Below are positions 39,001-47,472 of a stretch of 64,000 bases of DNA, one piece after another. The notes under the pieces were generated by a model. The model was not told where the DNA came from. It searched no databases and worked only from the letters and a program-made list of their open reading frames with translations. This stretch comes from Compostimonas suwonensis (GTDB taxonomy: Bacteria > Actinomycetota > Actinomycetes > Actinomycetales > Microbacteriaceae). Position numbers and translations under genes: made by a program. Where the stretch lies: positions 124,001 through 188,000 of the forward strand of contig NZ_PGFB01000005.1 of assembly GCF_002797855.1 (NCBI RefSeq). The letters are read 5' to 3'. How positions within the stretch are numbered: the stretch's first letter is position 1; every line of letters begins with the position of its first letter.

Positions 39001-42000
39001 AGGATGTAGTCGGTCGTCACCGATTCGCCGGCGGGCAGGGAGTACTCCCATTGCGACAGCGCGGTTCCCGGCGCGAAGACGTAGACGGCCTGCTCGGCAG
39101 GAGCGTCGAGAGGGCGGTCGAGAAGCTCGTAGCTGAGGTTGTTGACGGCGGTCGCGTCATCCCCCGAGGTCTCGTTCGTGAGTGTGAGGGAGACGCGGTA
39201 GGCACCGAAGCGCACGGCATCGGGATCGACGGTCACCGTCATCGACAGGGCCGACCCGCCCCACACCTTGAGCGGCTCGGCCGTCGTCGAATCGAGACGG
39301 ATGGGAACGCCGATCGGGTCGACGACGCCGGAGTAGCTGGCGCTCAACTGATAGCTGCCTTCTGTGTCGCCGCGCACGTACCAGGTCGTGCTCGAGCTGC
39401 TCTGACCGGCGATGTCGGCGACCTGACGGGTGAGCGACTGACTGCTGCCCACCATGCTCGCGAGCGACAGCCCTGAGGGGAGGTTCAGCTCGGCGACGCC
39501 GCCCGTGAAGTCGAAGCCCGTCGCGAGGTTGGTGACGACGAGCTTGACCTCGAACATCTCCTTGAGGAAACTGGCCCGCACGGGGATGACGAGCCACTGG
39601 ATGACCGGCTGGCCCTCGACGACCTCGATGACGGGAGTCGAGGCGAGGCGCCCGATCCCGCCGCCGGTGCCGCTGCCGCCTCCTCCGCCTGACGAGCCGC
39701 AATCGTCTCCGCACCCGACGCTCACGACCGTGTAGACGCCGAAGTGCTCCGTGTAGACGACCTCGTACGGTGTCTCCTCGGGTTCCTCCTCGTCGCCGAC
39801 GGGCTCGAAGTGGAGGTTGATGTTGGCCTCGAAGACGTTGGTGTTGTCGGGGTCGGTCAGATCGATGTCCGCCTCCTCGATCTCCTCGACGGTCATCCTG
39901 TGGTGCTCGATGACCGAGGAGCCGATCTCGCCCGAGGCGAGAGCGACCTCGGCCGAGCCGACCCCGCCGTTCACCGTCGCGGTCAGTGTCTGGGGAACGT
40001 AACCATCGGCCCAGACGTAGACGGTGCTCTGGCCTTCGGGCAGCCCGCGCAGAGTGGCGACGCCGTCGCCGCCCGTCGCCGCCTGAAGCTTCGAGCCGTC
40101 CGGCCGCACATAGCTCACCTGGGCGCCGCTGAGCAGCCCGCCGCCCGTGCGAACCGTGACGGAGAGGCCGGTGGCGGCGGGAACCTCGACCACGGTCACT
40201 ACGGTCTCCGCGCTGCTCGTCGCACCGGCGACATCCGTCACCGTCACGCGAGCCGTGTAGCTGCCGGGTGCGTCGTAGCCGTGGGCCGGATACGCGCCCG
40301 ACCCGGCCTGGCCGTCGCCGAAGTCCCAGCTGTAGTCGACGATCGCGGCACTCGGACGCGATCCGCTCGCGTCGAACCACGCCGTGTCGCCCGCCCGCAC
40401 CTGCAGGGCGTCGCCGGCGGATGCTGCGAGCGGCTCGTCGACGTAGACGGTGACCCGCGCGGTGTAGACCGCGACGTAGGTGTCTGCGCCTTCGGTCGTC
40501 GTCACCTCGACCCGCACGGCGAAACTTCCGGGCGCCGCGTACAGGTGGTCGAGGGCGAGGGGCGTCTGGTACTCGCCCGTGACCGGGGCGCTGCCGTCGC
40601 CGTAGCTGACGGTGTAGCGCAGGGGCGAGGTGCCGGCCGAGCTGGCCTGTACCGCGAGACCGAGCGGGGTGCCGAGGGTGAGAAGGGTCGCCGAGGGGGT
40701 CACGACGACATTGGCGGGGCCGCTGCGCACCCGGTGGCTGAAGGCGTCGGCCTCCGAGCCGCCGAAGTTCGCGTCGCCGTCATAGCCGATGACGACGGAG
40801 TGCAGGCCGAGGGCGAGGTCGGCGGGGAGCTCGATCGAGGCGGTGCCTCCCACGAGGGTCGCAGAGGAGGCATCCGCGCCGTCGACGAGGGCGCGCACGA
40901 TGCCGTCGGCGGGATAGCCAGCGGCCGTGCGCACGTGCACGCCGATCGCGGCGGCGGTACCGAACTCGGTCGACGACGGGCGATCGACGGTCACGGACGT
41001 CTCGGCGCGAACGATCTCGAGCGATTGGGCGGCGGATTCGGAGGCGGCGAGCGCTCCGCTACCCGGGTAACGCACGACGATCGTGTGGCTGCCGAGTCCG
41101 GCGCCCGCGCCGTAGGCCATCGTCGCCGAGCCGTCGACGAGGTTCGCCGTGCGCACGTGCTCCCCGTCGAACACGAGCTCGACCTGGCCCTCGGGGGCAG
41201 TCGCGAACTCCGAGCCCACGACGACCGTCGCGCTGATGTCGGCCCCGTACTCGGCCTGAGCCGACGACAGCGACAGCGTGGTCTGGGAGGGCGCGCCGAT
41301 GATCGTGACCGTGCGGGTGGCCGTGCTCGGGGAGAGCGTGTCGCTGCCGTCGTAGCGCACGAGCAGATCCCGGACGCCGACGCCGATCGCCGAGCCGTCG
41401 AGCTCGAAGTGCGCGATGCCGTGCGCCTCCTCGTTGATCGCCACTGCCGCGAGAGTGCCGTCGTCGCTCGTTACGGTGACGGTGCCCGTGACCGACAGGC
41501 CGTCGGCGTCCACGCTCGCGTCGAAGGAGAGCGTGTCGTCGTAGTCGATCTCCCCGGGTGTCGCCGTGAGGGTCACCGTCGTGGTCGCGGGCACAACGTA
41601 CAGGCTGCCCCGACCCTCGGCATCGAGCACGGTCTCGCTGCCGGAGTAGCGGGCGACGACGTCGTACAGGTCCACGGCGAGGTCGTTCGGCGCGGTCACC
41701 TGCGCGAAGCCGTCGACGAGTTCGACGGTCTGCTCCCACACCTCCTCGTTCATGTCCTCATCGCTCTGGGGCTCGAGCCCGATCTCCACAGTCCCGTTCA
41801 CGGGAACGCCGGTGACCGAGGCGACGTTCACCTCGACGAGCGCACCCTCGCCGCCGTATTCGACGACGCCGGGATTCGTGACCGTCAGCCCTGAAGCGGC
41901 CCTGGCCACATCGACGACGGCCGCCTCGGACTCCGACGGCCGGATGTCGCCACTGCCCGAGTACCGCGCGACGACCGAATGGCCGCCGACACTCAGGTCG

Positions 42001-45000
42001 GCGGGCAGAGCGAAGGACACGTACCCGTCGGCCAGAGCCGTGCTCTCGCGCTCCTCGCCATCGATGACGAGCAGGACCTCCCCGTGCCCGGGATCCCGGT
42101 CGCGGTCAGCCGTGACCTCGACCTCGACGGTGCTGGCCTCGCCGTACTGCAGGCTCGGCGCTGTCGTGATCGCGGTCGTCGACTCCACCCAGTCGCGGCT
42201 GAGCTCAGCGGACACAGCCAGCGGAACCCCGTCGCCGCGCACGACGAGAGGCACGGCGTCCGCGGGGTCGGAGCTCGTGCCGGCACCCGTGAGATATATC
42301 GTGCGGTAGTCGGTGGCCGAGATCTGGACCGTGTAGTCGCCCGGTTCGATGCCGCCGACGACATCGCCGAACGCGCCGTTCATCGCGTCCCAATCGCGTT
42401 CGTAGGCCACCTCGCCGTCGACTCCGCCCCTGTACAGGGTCAGGGTGACGACATCGTCCTCCTCGAGCGGGTCGGCGAAGCTCGCGGAGAACTCGATGCT
42501 CGTGTACCGGGAGAGGGTGCGCTCGACATCGCCGTGCCCGTCGAGTGCGACCGCCAGAGCGTCTCCTGTCTCGGATCCGAACTCGGTCGTGATGTAGTCG
42601 CCACCCGAGAAGCCCCTGTCGACGATCACATCGTAATCACGGGGAAGAAGTGCCTCGAAGCTCACGGAGCCGTTCTCGTCGGTGTAGCCGGTGACCGAAC
42701 AGAGGTCTCCATCGCAGTGCCCGCTCGGGCCCTCTGACGAGGTGCCCGCATATGCATGCACCGAAGCACCCTGGACGGCGGTTCCGTCGACGTCGACCAC
42801 GCGGATCGTGGCCGAGCCGTAACGGTGCAGCGCGGCATCCACGGTTCGGGACGCGCCGATCCCGAGGGTCGTCACCGGAAGGATCTGCTGCGGATAGAGG
42901 CCCTCTCCCGGCAGGCCGACGACGACCTCGTAGTCGCCGGCGCGGAGCTGGCCGAAGCTGTAGCGGCCGGCCTCGTCGGCGAAGGTTCTGTCGAGCTCGT
43001 CGTCGTCCGATGCGCCCGCGCTGCGCAGGGTCACGAACGCGCCCGCCGCAGGCTCGCTGCCGTCGGCGTTCGTCAGCGTGCCGGAGATGTCTGCGGCGGG
43101 CTCCGTCGCGCCCTCGAGTCCGTCGAGATAGGTCTCGCCGCCGACGACGGTGACGATCCGGGCCCCCTCATCGCCCCTCGTGAGCAGGCCGCCGGCCTCG
43201 GCGAGATAGCCTCCGAGATGGTCTCCTGCAGCTCCGACGAACAGGCGGTAGTCGCCGTCCGGCAGATTGACGAAGGCGAAGACGCCGTCGGTGATCTGCC
43301 CGAAGGATCTGCTGCCGGTGCCGCGGTCGATCGCCGTGATCGAACCCCAGCTGCGAGCCCCGGTGTCGGCGTCGACGACGGTGCCCCGGATGACGGTGCG
43401 CACCGACTCGGCGGCGGCGTCGATGTCGTGCACGTTCTGGCCGGCGGAGAGCGTGACGGTCTCATCGGGCCCGATCGGCTGGCCGTCCCACAAAGCGCGG
43501 ATGGTGACGGCCGCGTCGCTCGGCAGCACGTTCGGGAACGAGTAATCTCCGTTCACATCGGAGGTCGTGCCCCCGAGGCTCTCGCCGTCCACGATCAGCT
43601 CTACGGACGCGTCGCCGAGCGGCACCCCGCCGGCCGCGACAGTTCCGCCGATCGTGGCGCCCGGTTCGAGCTCGGTGTCGATCCCGGATGTGGACCGGCC
43701 CGCCTCGACCACGACCTCGGTCGCCCCGCTGCGGGTGAACGAGCCGTCGTAGTAGTCGTCGGCCAACAGATCGGAGGAATACGGGCTGCTGAAGTGAACG
43801 ACGTAGCGGCCCGGCTCGAGCGGGCCGACGCTGTACAGCTCACCCGGCCGCTGCGGGTTGAAGCCCCAGCCGACGCTCGAACCACCGGTGACGGAGTCCA
43901 CGCCCACCTCGACGTAGCGGTCCCCGCTCGGATAGCCGAGGGAGCCGTCGATGCGACCGCCGAGCCGTAACACGGCATCGGCGGAGGTTCCGGACGACAC
44001 GGACGAGAGCTGGCGTGGGAAGTGATAGCCCTGGTAGTCAGGCTGGATCGAGAGATCGGTGGCGCGCCCGGGTGCGAGACCGGCCACCGTGTAGCGGCCG
44101 TCGGCGTCGGTGTAGGCGTAGCGCTGAGCCGCGCCGGGCACGAAATCGCTCGCGTAGACGGTCGCGCCGTCCACGGGGACCATCTGCGAGTCGCCGTCGG
44201 GGTCGTCGGGCGTTCCGCCGCGGATCGTGCCGGTGATGACCTCGCCGATCTCGAGCTGGGCGTCGAGCACGATCGGGCCCTGGCCGATGTCGAGGGTGCG
44301 GGAGAAGACTTGCGGGGTGTAGACCGAATCCGGGTTGGTCGCGAACACGATGCGCGGGGACCGGTCGGAACGCACGGCTGTAAAGGAATACGAGCCGTCC
44401 CATCCCGTTCTCGTCGTCGTGCTGTAATCCGGGTAGTCGCCGCCCTCGGGGATCTGCGCGTACTGCACCTCGACGTCGACGAGCGGCGCTCCGTTCGGGC
44501 CGGTCACCGTTCCACTGATCGTCGTGAGGCCGTACGACAGGCTGAACACCGGGTTGACGGTCGCAGCCGGATGCTCGTCGTCGAGCGCGATCACGGATGC
44601 CTCGTCGAGCGACTCCGCATCGTCGTAGAAGTACTCGAACGATGTTCCCGATACCCAGTAGTCGGCGGACAGGAGGTACCGCCCGTCGATGAGAGGGCCG
44701 AAGGTGTAGCTGCCGTCGGCTCCGCTCGTCTCCGCGGTCTCGCCCAGCCGGTTGCCGTCCTCGTCGACGAGGTACAACCGCACGGTCGCGAACTCGAGAG
44801 GCGTGCCGTCGTCGGTCGCGACGATTCCCGAGATCGTTCGGCTGCCCGAGATGTCAAGCGTCAGCGGAGTGCTCACGCCGGCGTCCGCGACGACGATCTC
44901 GGAGCGCGGAGTGCCCGCCCACGACGAGGACGCGCTGCCGACGTAGGCCAGTCGGTACCGGCCGGGCGTCATCGTCACGACGCTGGTTCCCCTGCTGTCC

Positions 45001-46991
45001 GTGACGATGATCGACGACAGCACGCCGCCATTGTCGTCCAGCCGTTCGAGGCTCACCTGCGCGCCGCCGAAGGGAACGCCGTTGGAGGTCGTCGTGACGA
45101 CGATCGTCGCGGCCTGTTCCATACCGATGTCGAGGGGGCCGTTCGGCCCCTCGGCCAGCTCGACCGTCCCGAAGCCGCCCACGTAGCCGCCGAGGCTCGT
45201 CGAGTACTGATAGCTGCCAGGGGAGAGGCCTGTGATCGTCACGCGCCCGTCCTCCCCGCTCGTTCCGAAGGCGCTCTCCGAGCTGCCGAACCGGTACAGG
45301 CTGATCGAGGCGCCCGAGAGCGGGGCGCCGAGGCCGTCGTGCACGATGATCTCGAGACTCAGCCCGAGCGTGAGGGCGATCGGATCGAGCTTCGTCGTCT
45401 GTCCTCGGGCAACCGTCACGCCGCTCACCCTGGCCGCCGGCAGACCGGTGATCTGCACCGTGACGTCGTAATCGCCGCTCTCGAGGCTCGTGACCGTGAA
45501 CGTGCCGTCGGGCGCGATGCTTCCGTACACGCCGCCCACGAAGGGCTCGTTCGCGGGGGTCACCCGCACGCTTCCCGACACGCTTCCCGTGTAGCCATCC
45601 GGAAGCCTCACGCTTCCTGCGATCGCGCCGCCGGCTTCTGCGACGACGTCGACCTCTGTGACGGCCTCGGCTTGCACGACGACCGTCTGAGCGCCGATGG
45701 CGAGGCCCGTGCCTGTGCCACCTCCGCCGACGAGCAGCGAGGCCGAGAAGGTGAGCCTCCAGGTACCCGCCGGCAACGCGGGGAACTCGAACTCGCCCGT
45801 CACGACGTTCGCGTTGGTGTATCGGCTCGTCCCGCTGCCCTGCATCGTGGCGACGACCGAGATGTACCCGGATGTCGCGGCCGTGAGGTCGATGTGCCCG
45901 ACAACGGCGCCGCCCGAACCCAGCCTGCCGTCGATCCCTTCGACGGAGGCCGCCGCGACGATCACGTTCCGCGCCGTGTAGTAGTCGTCGACGATCGTAC
46001 CGTCGGCGCGCAGGTACCCGCCGAGTTGGAAGCGTTCGGTCGATGTGGCGCGCACGCGGTACGACCCCGGCGGCAGCGCGTGCAGTGTGTAGCTGCCGTC
46101 GGCTCCCGTCGTCACGGCGGGCGTGCCCGGGTTGTCGCTGGAGACGCTCACACCGGCGACGGGGATCCCCGAGGCATCCGCGATGACACCCGAGATGGAT
46201 CGGCCGACGGCAAGGCGGGCTGTGAAGTTCGAGGGGGTCGTGCTGCCGTCGGCCGCGATCGTGACCAGGGCGGCGGTCTCCCACGCGCCACCGCCGAGAC
46301 CCTCGCCCTGCCAGATGCCGCCGATCGCGTCGGAGCCCGCCGGTGAGGAGAGTGTGAGACGGATCGAGCCGGGCCTGAGACCGCGGAGCAGAACCGCACC
46401 GCTCTCATCAGAGGTGCTCTCGGAGTCGTAGTTGCCGCGCACGATCGCGCCCGCGATCGGAGCGCCCGCCGAATCCAGGATGAGGCCGGCCATCGTGCCG
46501 CCACGTCGGAGCACGAGATCGAGGCCGACGGGGTCGTGCCCGACGACGATGGTGCCGATGTCCTCAGCGCGAGTCGGATCGCCGAGGGATCCGTCGGGAG
46601 CGTAGCTGCCGCCGATGAGCTCGCTGTCGGCGACGTCCCCGACCGTCAGCTCATAGCTGCCCGGCTCGATGTCGGTAAGAAGCAGTTCGCCGTCGGCATC
46701 GGTCTGGGCGACGATCGGGCCGTCGGCACCCGCGCCCTCTCCGTCGGCGGGCAGGAGCCGCACGCTGACGCCTTCGAGCGTGTAATCGTCGGAGTGCTCC
46801 GGCGCGACGTAGCCGGCGGGCTCCAGGAGCCTCAGATGCACCGAGTTCGGAGCCGACGCGGAGCCGACCGGAGACCCCGCTGCCCGCGTCGCTGAGTCCG
46901 GGTGCACGGGGGAAGCCGAGGCGACCGCTGGCGCGAGGCCCAGGGTCGCGATCAGAACGGCGACGACGACTGCAGAAACGCGGCGGATCAC
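33072..46991 (-). CDS. giant multi-domain surface protein with embedded SGNH esterase
   Basis: 4639 residues, GTG start with GGGAGAA. The signal peptide (1-26) is followed by tandem carboxypeptidase-regulatory/Cna-B-like domains (about 55-1500; typically D-x-x-G-x-Y-x-F...L-x-P-G-x-Y). Ig-like domains (1610-2080), two PKD domains (2090-2270, with YSWDFGDGQAGSG) and a Gly-rich hinge (CGDDCGSSGGGGG) lie next, then a FN3-like domain. The SGNH hydrolase spans about 2795-3185: GDSFSSGEG (near 2804), GGND (near 2915) and SFHPN (near 3157). About a dozen more Ig-like repeats (3300-4560), IGRTG, a membrane helix and RRRARKA end it. It is probably a wall-tethered adhesin or fibre carrying an esterase. 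The long uninterrupted frame and intact catalytic blocks argue that it is functional. Confidence 0.85.
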   Translation of the reverse strand: MIRRVSAVVVAVLIATLGLAPAVASASPVHPDSATRAAGSPVGSASAPNSVHLRLLEPAGYVAPEHSDDYTLEGVSVRLLPADGEGAGADGPIVAQTDADGELLLTDIEPGSYELTVGDVADSELIGGSYAPDGSLGDPTRAEDIGTIVVGHDPVGLDLVLRRGGTMAGLILDSAGAPIAGAIVRGNYDSESTSDESGAVLLRGLRPGSIRLTLSSPAGSDAIGGIWQGEGLGGGAWETAALVTIAADGSTTPSNFTARLAVGRSISGVIADASGIPVAGVSVSSDNPGTPAVTTGADGSYTLHALPPGSYRVRATSTERFQLGGYLRADGTIVDDYYTARNVIVAAASVEGIDGRLGSGGAVVGHIDLTAATSGYISVVATMQGSGTSRYTNANVVTGEFEFPALPAGTWRLTFSASLLVGGGGTGTGLAIGAQTVVVQAEAVTEVDVVAEAGGAIAGSVRLPDGYTGSVSGSVRVTPANEPFVGGVYGSIAPDGTFTVTSLESGDYDVTVQITGLPAARVSGVTVARGQTTKLDPIALTLGLSLEIIVHDGLGAPLSGASISLYRFGSSESAFGTSGEDGRVTITGLSPGSYQYSTSLGGYVGGFGTVELAEGPNGPLDIGMEQAATIVVTTTSNGVPFGGAQVSLERLDDNGGVLSSIIVTDSRGTSVVTMTPGRYRLAYVGSASSSWAGTPRSEIVVADAGVSTPLTLDISGSRTISGIVATDDGTPLEFATVRLYLVDEDGNRLGETAETSGADGSYTFGPLIDGRYLLSADYWVSGTSFEYFYDDAESLDEASVIALDDEHPAATVNPVFSLSYGLTTISGTVTGPNGAPLVDVEVQYAQIPEGGDYPDYSTTTRTGWDGSYSFTAVRSDRSPRIVFATNPDSVYTPQVFSRTLDIGQGPIVLDAQLEIGEVITGTIRGGTPDDPDGDSQMVPVDGATVYASDFVPGAAQRYAYTDADGRYTVAGLAPGRATDLSIQPDYQGYHFPRQLSSVSSGTSADAVLRLGGRIDGSLGYPSGDRYVEVGVDSVTGGSSVGWGFNPQRPGELYSVGPLEPGRYVVHFSSPYSSDLLADDYYDGSFTRSGATEVVVEAGRSTSGIDTELEPGATIGGTVAAGGVPLGDASVELIVDGESLGGTTSDVNGDYSFPNVLPSDAAVTIRALWDGQPIGPDETVTLSAGQNVHDIDAAAESVRTVIRGTVVDADTGARSWGSITAIDRGTGSRSFGQITDGVFAFVNLPDGDYRLFVGAAGDHLGGYLAEAGGLLTRGDEGARIVTVVGGETYLDGLEGATEPAADISGTLTNADGSEPAAGAFVTLRSAGASDDDELDRTFADEAGRYSFGQLRAGDYEVVVGLPGEGLYPQQILPVTTLGIGASRTVDAALHRYGSATIRVVDVDGTAVQGASVHAYAGTSSEGPSGHCDGDLCSVTGYTDENGSVSFEALLPRDYDVIVDRGFSGGDYITTEFGSETGDALAVALDGHGDVERTLSRYTSIEFSASFADPLEEDDVVTLTLYRGGVDGEVAYERDWDAMNGAFGDVVGGIEPGDYTVQISATDYRTIYLTGAGTSSDPADAVPLVVRGDGVPLAVSAELSRDWVESTTAITTAPSLQYGEASTVEVEVTADRDRDPGHGEVLLVIDGEERESTALADGYVSFALPADLSVGGHSVVARYSGSGDIRPSESEAAVVDVARAASGLTVTNPGVVEYGGEGALVEVNVASVTGVPVNGTVEIGLEPQSDEDMNEEVWEQTVELVDGFAQVTAPNDLAVDLYDVVARYSGSETVLDAEGRGSLYVVPATTTVTLTATPGEIDYDDTLSFDASVDADGLSVTGTVTVTSDDGTLAAVAINEEAHGIAHFELDGSAIGVGVRDLLVRYDGSDTLSPSTATRTVTIIGAPSQTTLSLSSAQAEYGADISATVVVGSEFATAPEGQVELVFDGEHVRTANLVDGSATMAYGAGAGLGSHTIVVRYPGSGALAASESAAQSLEIVRAETSVTVDRPSSTEFGTAAAIGVHVRTAAGYPADGIVRALVDGADASSATLVGGTASIELPADLALGLHSVVIGYDGDANFGGSEADAFSHRVRSGPANVVVTPSATLLTLGTPLGLAVQASSAGTSPLRYTVSYGDGSAPVTGEYQTPLALDHLYAAPGSFAVRVEVTTTEGADTYVAVYTARVTVYVDEPLAASAGDALQVRAGDTAWFDASGSRPSAAIVDYSWDFGDGQAGSGAYPAHGYDAPGSYTARVTVTDVAGATSSAETVVTVVEVPAATGLSVTVRTGGGLLSGAQVSYVRPDGSKLQAATGGDGVATLRGLPEGQSTVYVWADGYVPQTLTATVNGGVGSAEVALASGEIGSSVIEHHRMTVEEIEEADIDLTDPDNTNVFEANINLHFEPVGDEEEPEETPYEVVYTEHFGVYTVVSVGCGDDCGSSGGGGGSGTGGGIGRLASTPVIEVVEGQPVIQWLVIPVRASFLKEMFEVKLVVTNLATGFDFTGGVAELNLPSGLSLASMVGSSQSLTRQVADIAGQSSSSTTWYVRGDTEGSYQLSASYSGVVDPIGVPIRLDSTTAEPLKVWGGSALSMTVTVDPDAVRFGAYRVSLTLTNETSGDDATAVNNLSYELLDRPLDAPAEQAVYVFAPGTALSQWEYSLPAGESVTTDYILYPGLGNEEVDALKLDLEKSFIARTGGSVTIETHLAAHRQSTERGGLSGATVKNPNDPDVFTLSWDRPSGVVSGYTVWTRDTLDSTSSWRVVRNVDAVDSSVDFTAATRGLGRYFTVMTRGGAAPRAVHPLVEGPVSYAALGDSFSSGEGVPDFEPGTDTDREAMGEVTTAAEMWNSLVPSERTNECHRSWQGSYSRILSADPQLDLGPSLYAACSGAVTKDFEEPNPKNDDEVAQLDRLDEFTQYVTFTLGGNDAGFKTMATACLLGETVCGAAGDASVAAGSVEEYFKNTFDLDVVIGQAAAVAKDAYGTGSNGAKCVATAGAAFFSCVQTVRKGIDLFKTVTQDPARIASPSFAFSGELRRRLERIYSEVLDDAPNASVYVATYPHFSTGTGDGVQCMVAPLGPGLSRADRERLNGFVDQINGAIKQARDSVNASHTGSAGITVVDADDSGFFDGKELCVDGERNPDSAFHPLINDVLSWPGAYDSVSFSFHPNAEGQRSYAQAFAQTMKANHRTLVVPVTNEPDTVTTITVDGPMKSITAKAPMGERLLDLKLVDPDGRVYTGFADGATTGTNAGHQYITVPAPVEGEWSVRVALYSSGGDILSRAGRSLAALAGTEVEDASESTRITVDLAEADTIVPVPSATVIATADGYVFDASGSSGAVAYEWWFSDDTRASGAIQTKSFAEGLPVGGVLTVTSADGTTTHSDIRLDGAPVLPLLGYQAPEISGTAAVGQQLAVSDGGWSPRPARVEYQWMRDGHDIDGAIEASYTPVLADGGATLSVRVTVSADGYADTQAVVSGVVVDEIPTTVVLTIGSTQVFGTPFGASARVERGGAVAPEGVATLIDRTDADDEHAIATARVIDGDAVFDTIAPPAGERLLAVRYRSDDESRVATSEAVTVTVARAASAIRAVVGTDPVLLGATASIPVVIEAPGAERGLALGDSVSVDEAGATVATGVVSSLDPPNGGSGVAAVIEVPTGGTDGLGAGAHSLRVSYAGNENLLASSASESVPLFVLVSTSVDSGDVVVDYGTRASVEAEVTSASADYPGPDGGTAVLTSSTGAWAPISGTVVGGSVTLALPLDLATGVYDYLLDYGGDGYYAASRAGGAIEIRAVTPAVELTAPGTLVHGSSASAEVTVTAGGLRPTGTVELRALSGDEPSPTDLVLGIGEVSETGAASIALPALDAGSYGLYAAYRPGTDTRFATATSATTALDVTRAPSSVTVTLDDDSIDYGSPVSGTVTAAALGAAAPGTVTVTLGSQTVTATATAGGWAFGFPAEADLGVGSHTVTAAFVPSSPNVAASSGDATVAVGRLLSHTTIGLDRSTIVVGAAPIRATVTVPEAHAGTLEVSWSGPVDGSATVTLSATGSGSALLPADLPAGSYAVKAVYAGTADVAGSQAGTTLLVQKAAGQLQLVLDQPSVVFGGAGTAGTVSFAESSSGRPSGVVSIEVDGEPFAVLPLGADGRAFAVGGALRPGSHTVTARYAGDDVFGSSEASAVLIVEKAKTSLDVVWPGAQVFGSVSGSVIVTVSAPDVVDENVVDGGFMPSGVVTLLVDGQPVLTSALDAGGATTLALPGGLAGGDHVLVVTYEGSADLAAARAAGSVSVAPASTALVLDAPDEAEYGQPFTLDVSVSSPAGSPSGTVTATDGAGFSVTVPIAGGSAAIAIPAGRAPGVHGFTVDYAGTASFSPATATRTVTVVPVQATVDAHLTGAAGPDALAEIRVRVTAPGLVPGGRVSATSDAAGLGSALLVGGSAVIPIPASLPDGRYSIVVSYAGEEGVLAGTSAPLSFTVDRTGVPGGPGDPGSQPSGATAQRSVAAGASQSIELSGLVPGETVHVYLYSSPIFVGSAVADAEGHATLTFTVPANLVPGEHRIEVRADSGTFSLLFEVTPAAADPDAGGPESGEPTGLGGEGAAGEPAAVPPASAMPGRIGRTGADADGALALAGALLALGAVLALVAYSRRRARKA

Positions 46992-47472
46992 GAACTTCTC
47001 CCATCAACCGCAGCACCCTCCGCGGTGGAACTGTCTCGCGACGGGAGTGCAGAAACCATCACCCCTCATAGGGCGTTCTCAGGTTAGTGGTGCCGAGCCG
47101 ACGCCTCATCCCCCAATACCGCGAGATCGTGCCCCAATTGGAGTGCCGCCAGTAGTGAGGGCGGATGCCGCGCTGCTGCGGCATCCGCCCTCAGCCTCTT
47201 AGGCATGACACCAGCGAGGCTCTGTCTTCTCGTTCTGCGCACGTGCCCACACTGTCGATGCACGTGTTACGCGCGCCTCTGTGCAGCACCGAGACTTCGT
47301 TACCCCCCTGTTGTCGGGCTGATGCTCATGACCGATGGTGAGGACAATCGAACCGGATCGCTCGCACCCGAGTCGAGCGAGGGATTCATCGATATTCCAC
47401 AAGCGGCCTGTGTCCGCCCGTGCGGTCTCGAATCCCCTTCCCTCGGGGCGAGCCGCAACGGAACGAGATCGC
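46992..47472. other. intergenic between divergent giant gene and DUF2510 gene
   Basis: 481 bases. The part next to the giant gene must hold its promoter, but no clear hexamers were identified. A strong hairpin lies at 47156-47193. The rest (47200-47472) has no recognisable coding sequence on either strand. Confidence 0.5.
47156..47193. terminator. orphan terminator-like hairpin between divergent genes
   Basis: TGAGGGCGGATGCCGC (47156-47171) pairs perfectly with GCGGCATCCGCCCTCA (47178-47193), loop GCTGCT. Neither neighbouring gene ends here, so it has no obvious message to terminate. It could insulate the two divergent promoters or be left over from a lost gene. Confidence 0.65.

Noticed and set aside
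32979-46346. Several open frames of 700-920 codons opposite the 4639-residue gene
   Set aside because: Same cause: low-complexity Arg/Gly/Val-rich translations without motifs, antisense to well-formed repeat domains.
47205-47472. A coding sequence upstream of the DUF2510 gene
   Set aside because: Open frames here are short, lack ribosome sites and family motifs, and the DUF2510 domain starts exactly at 47473.
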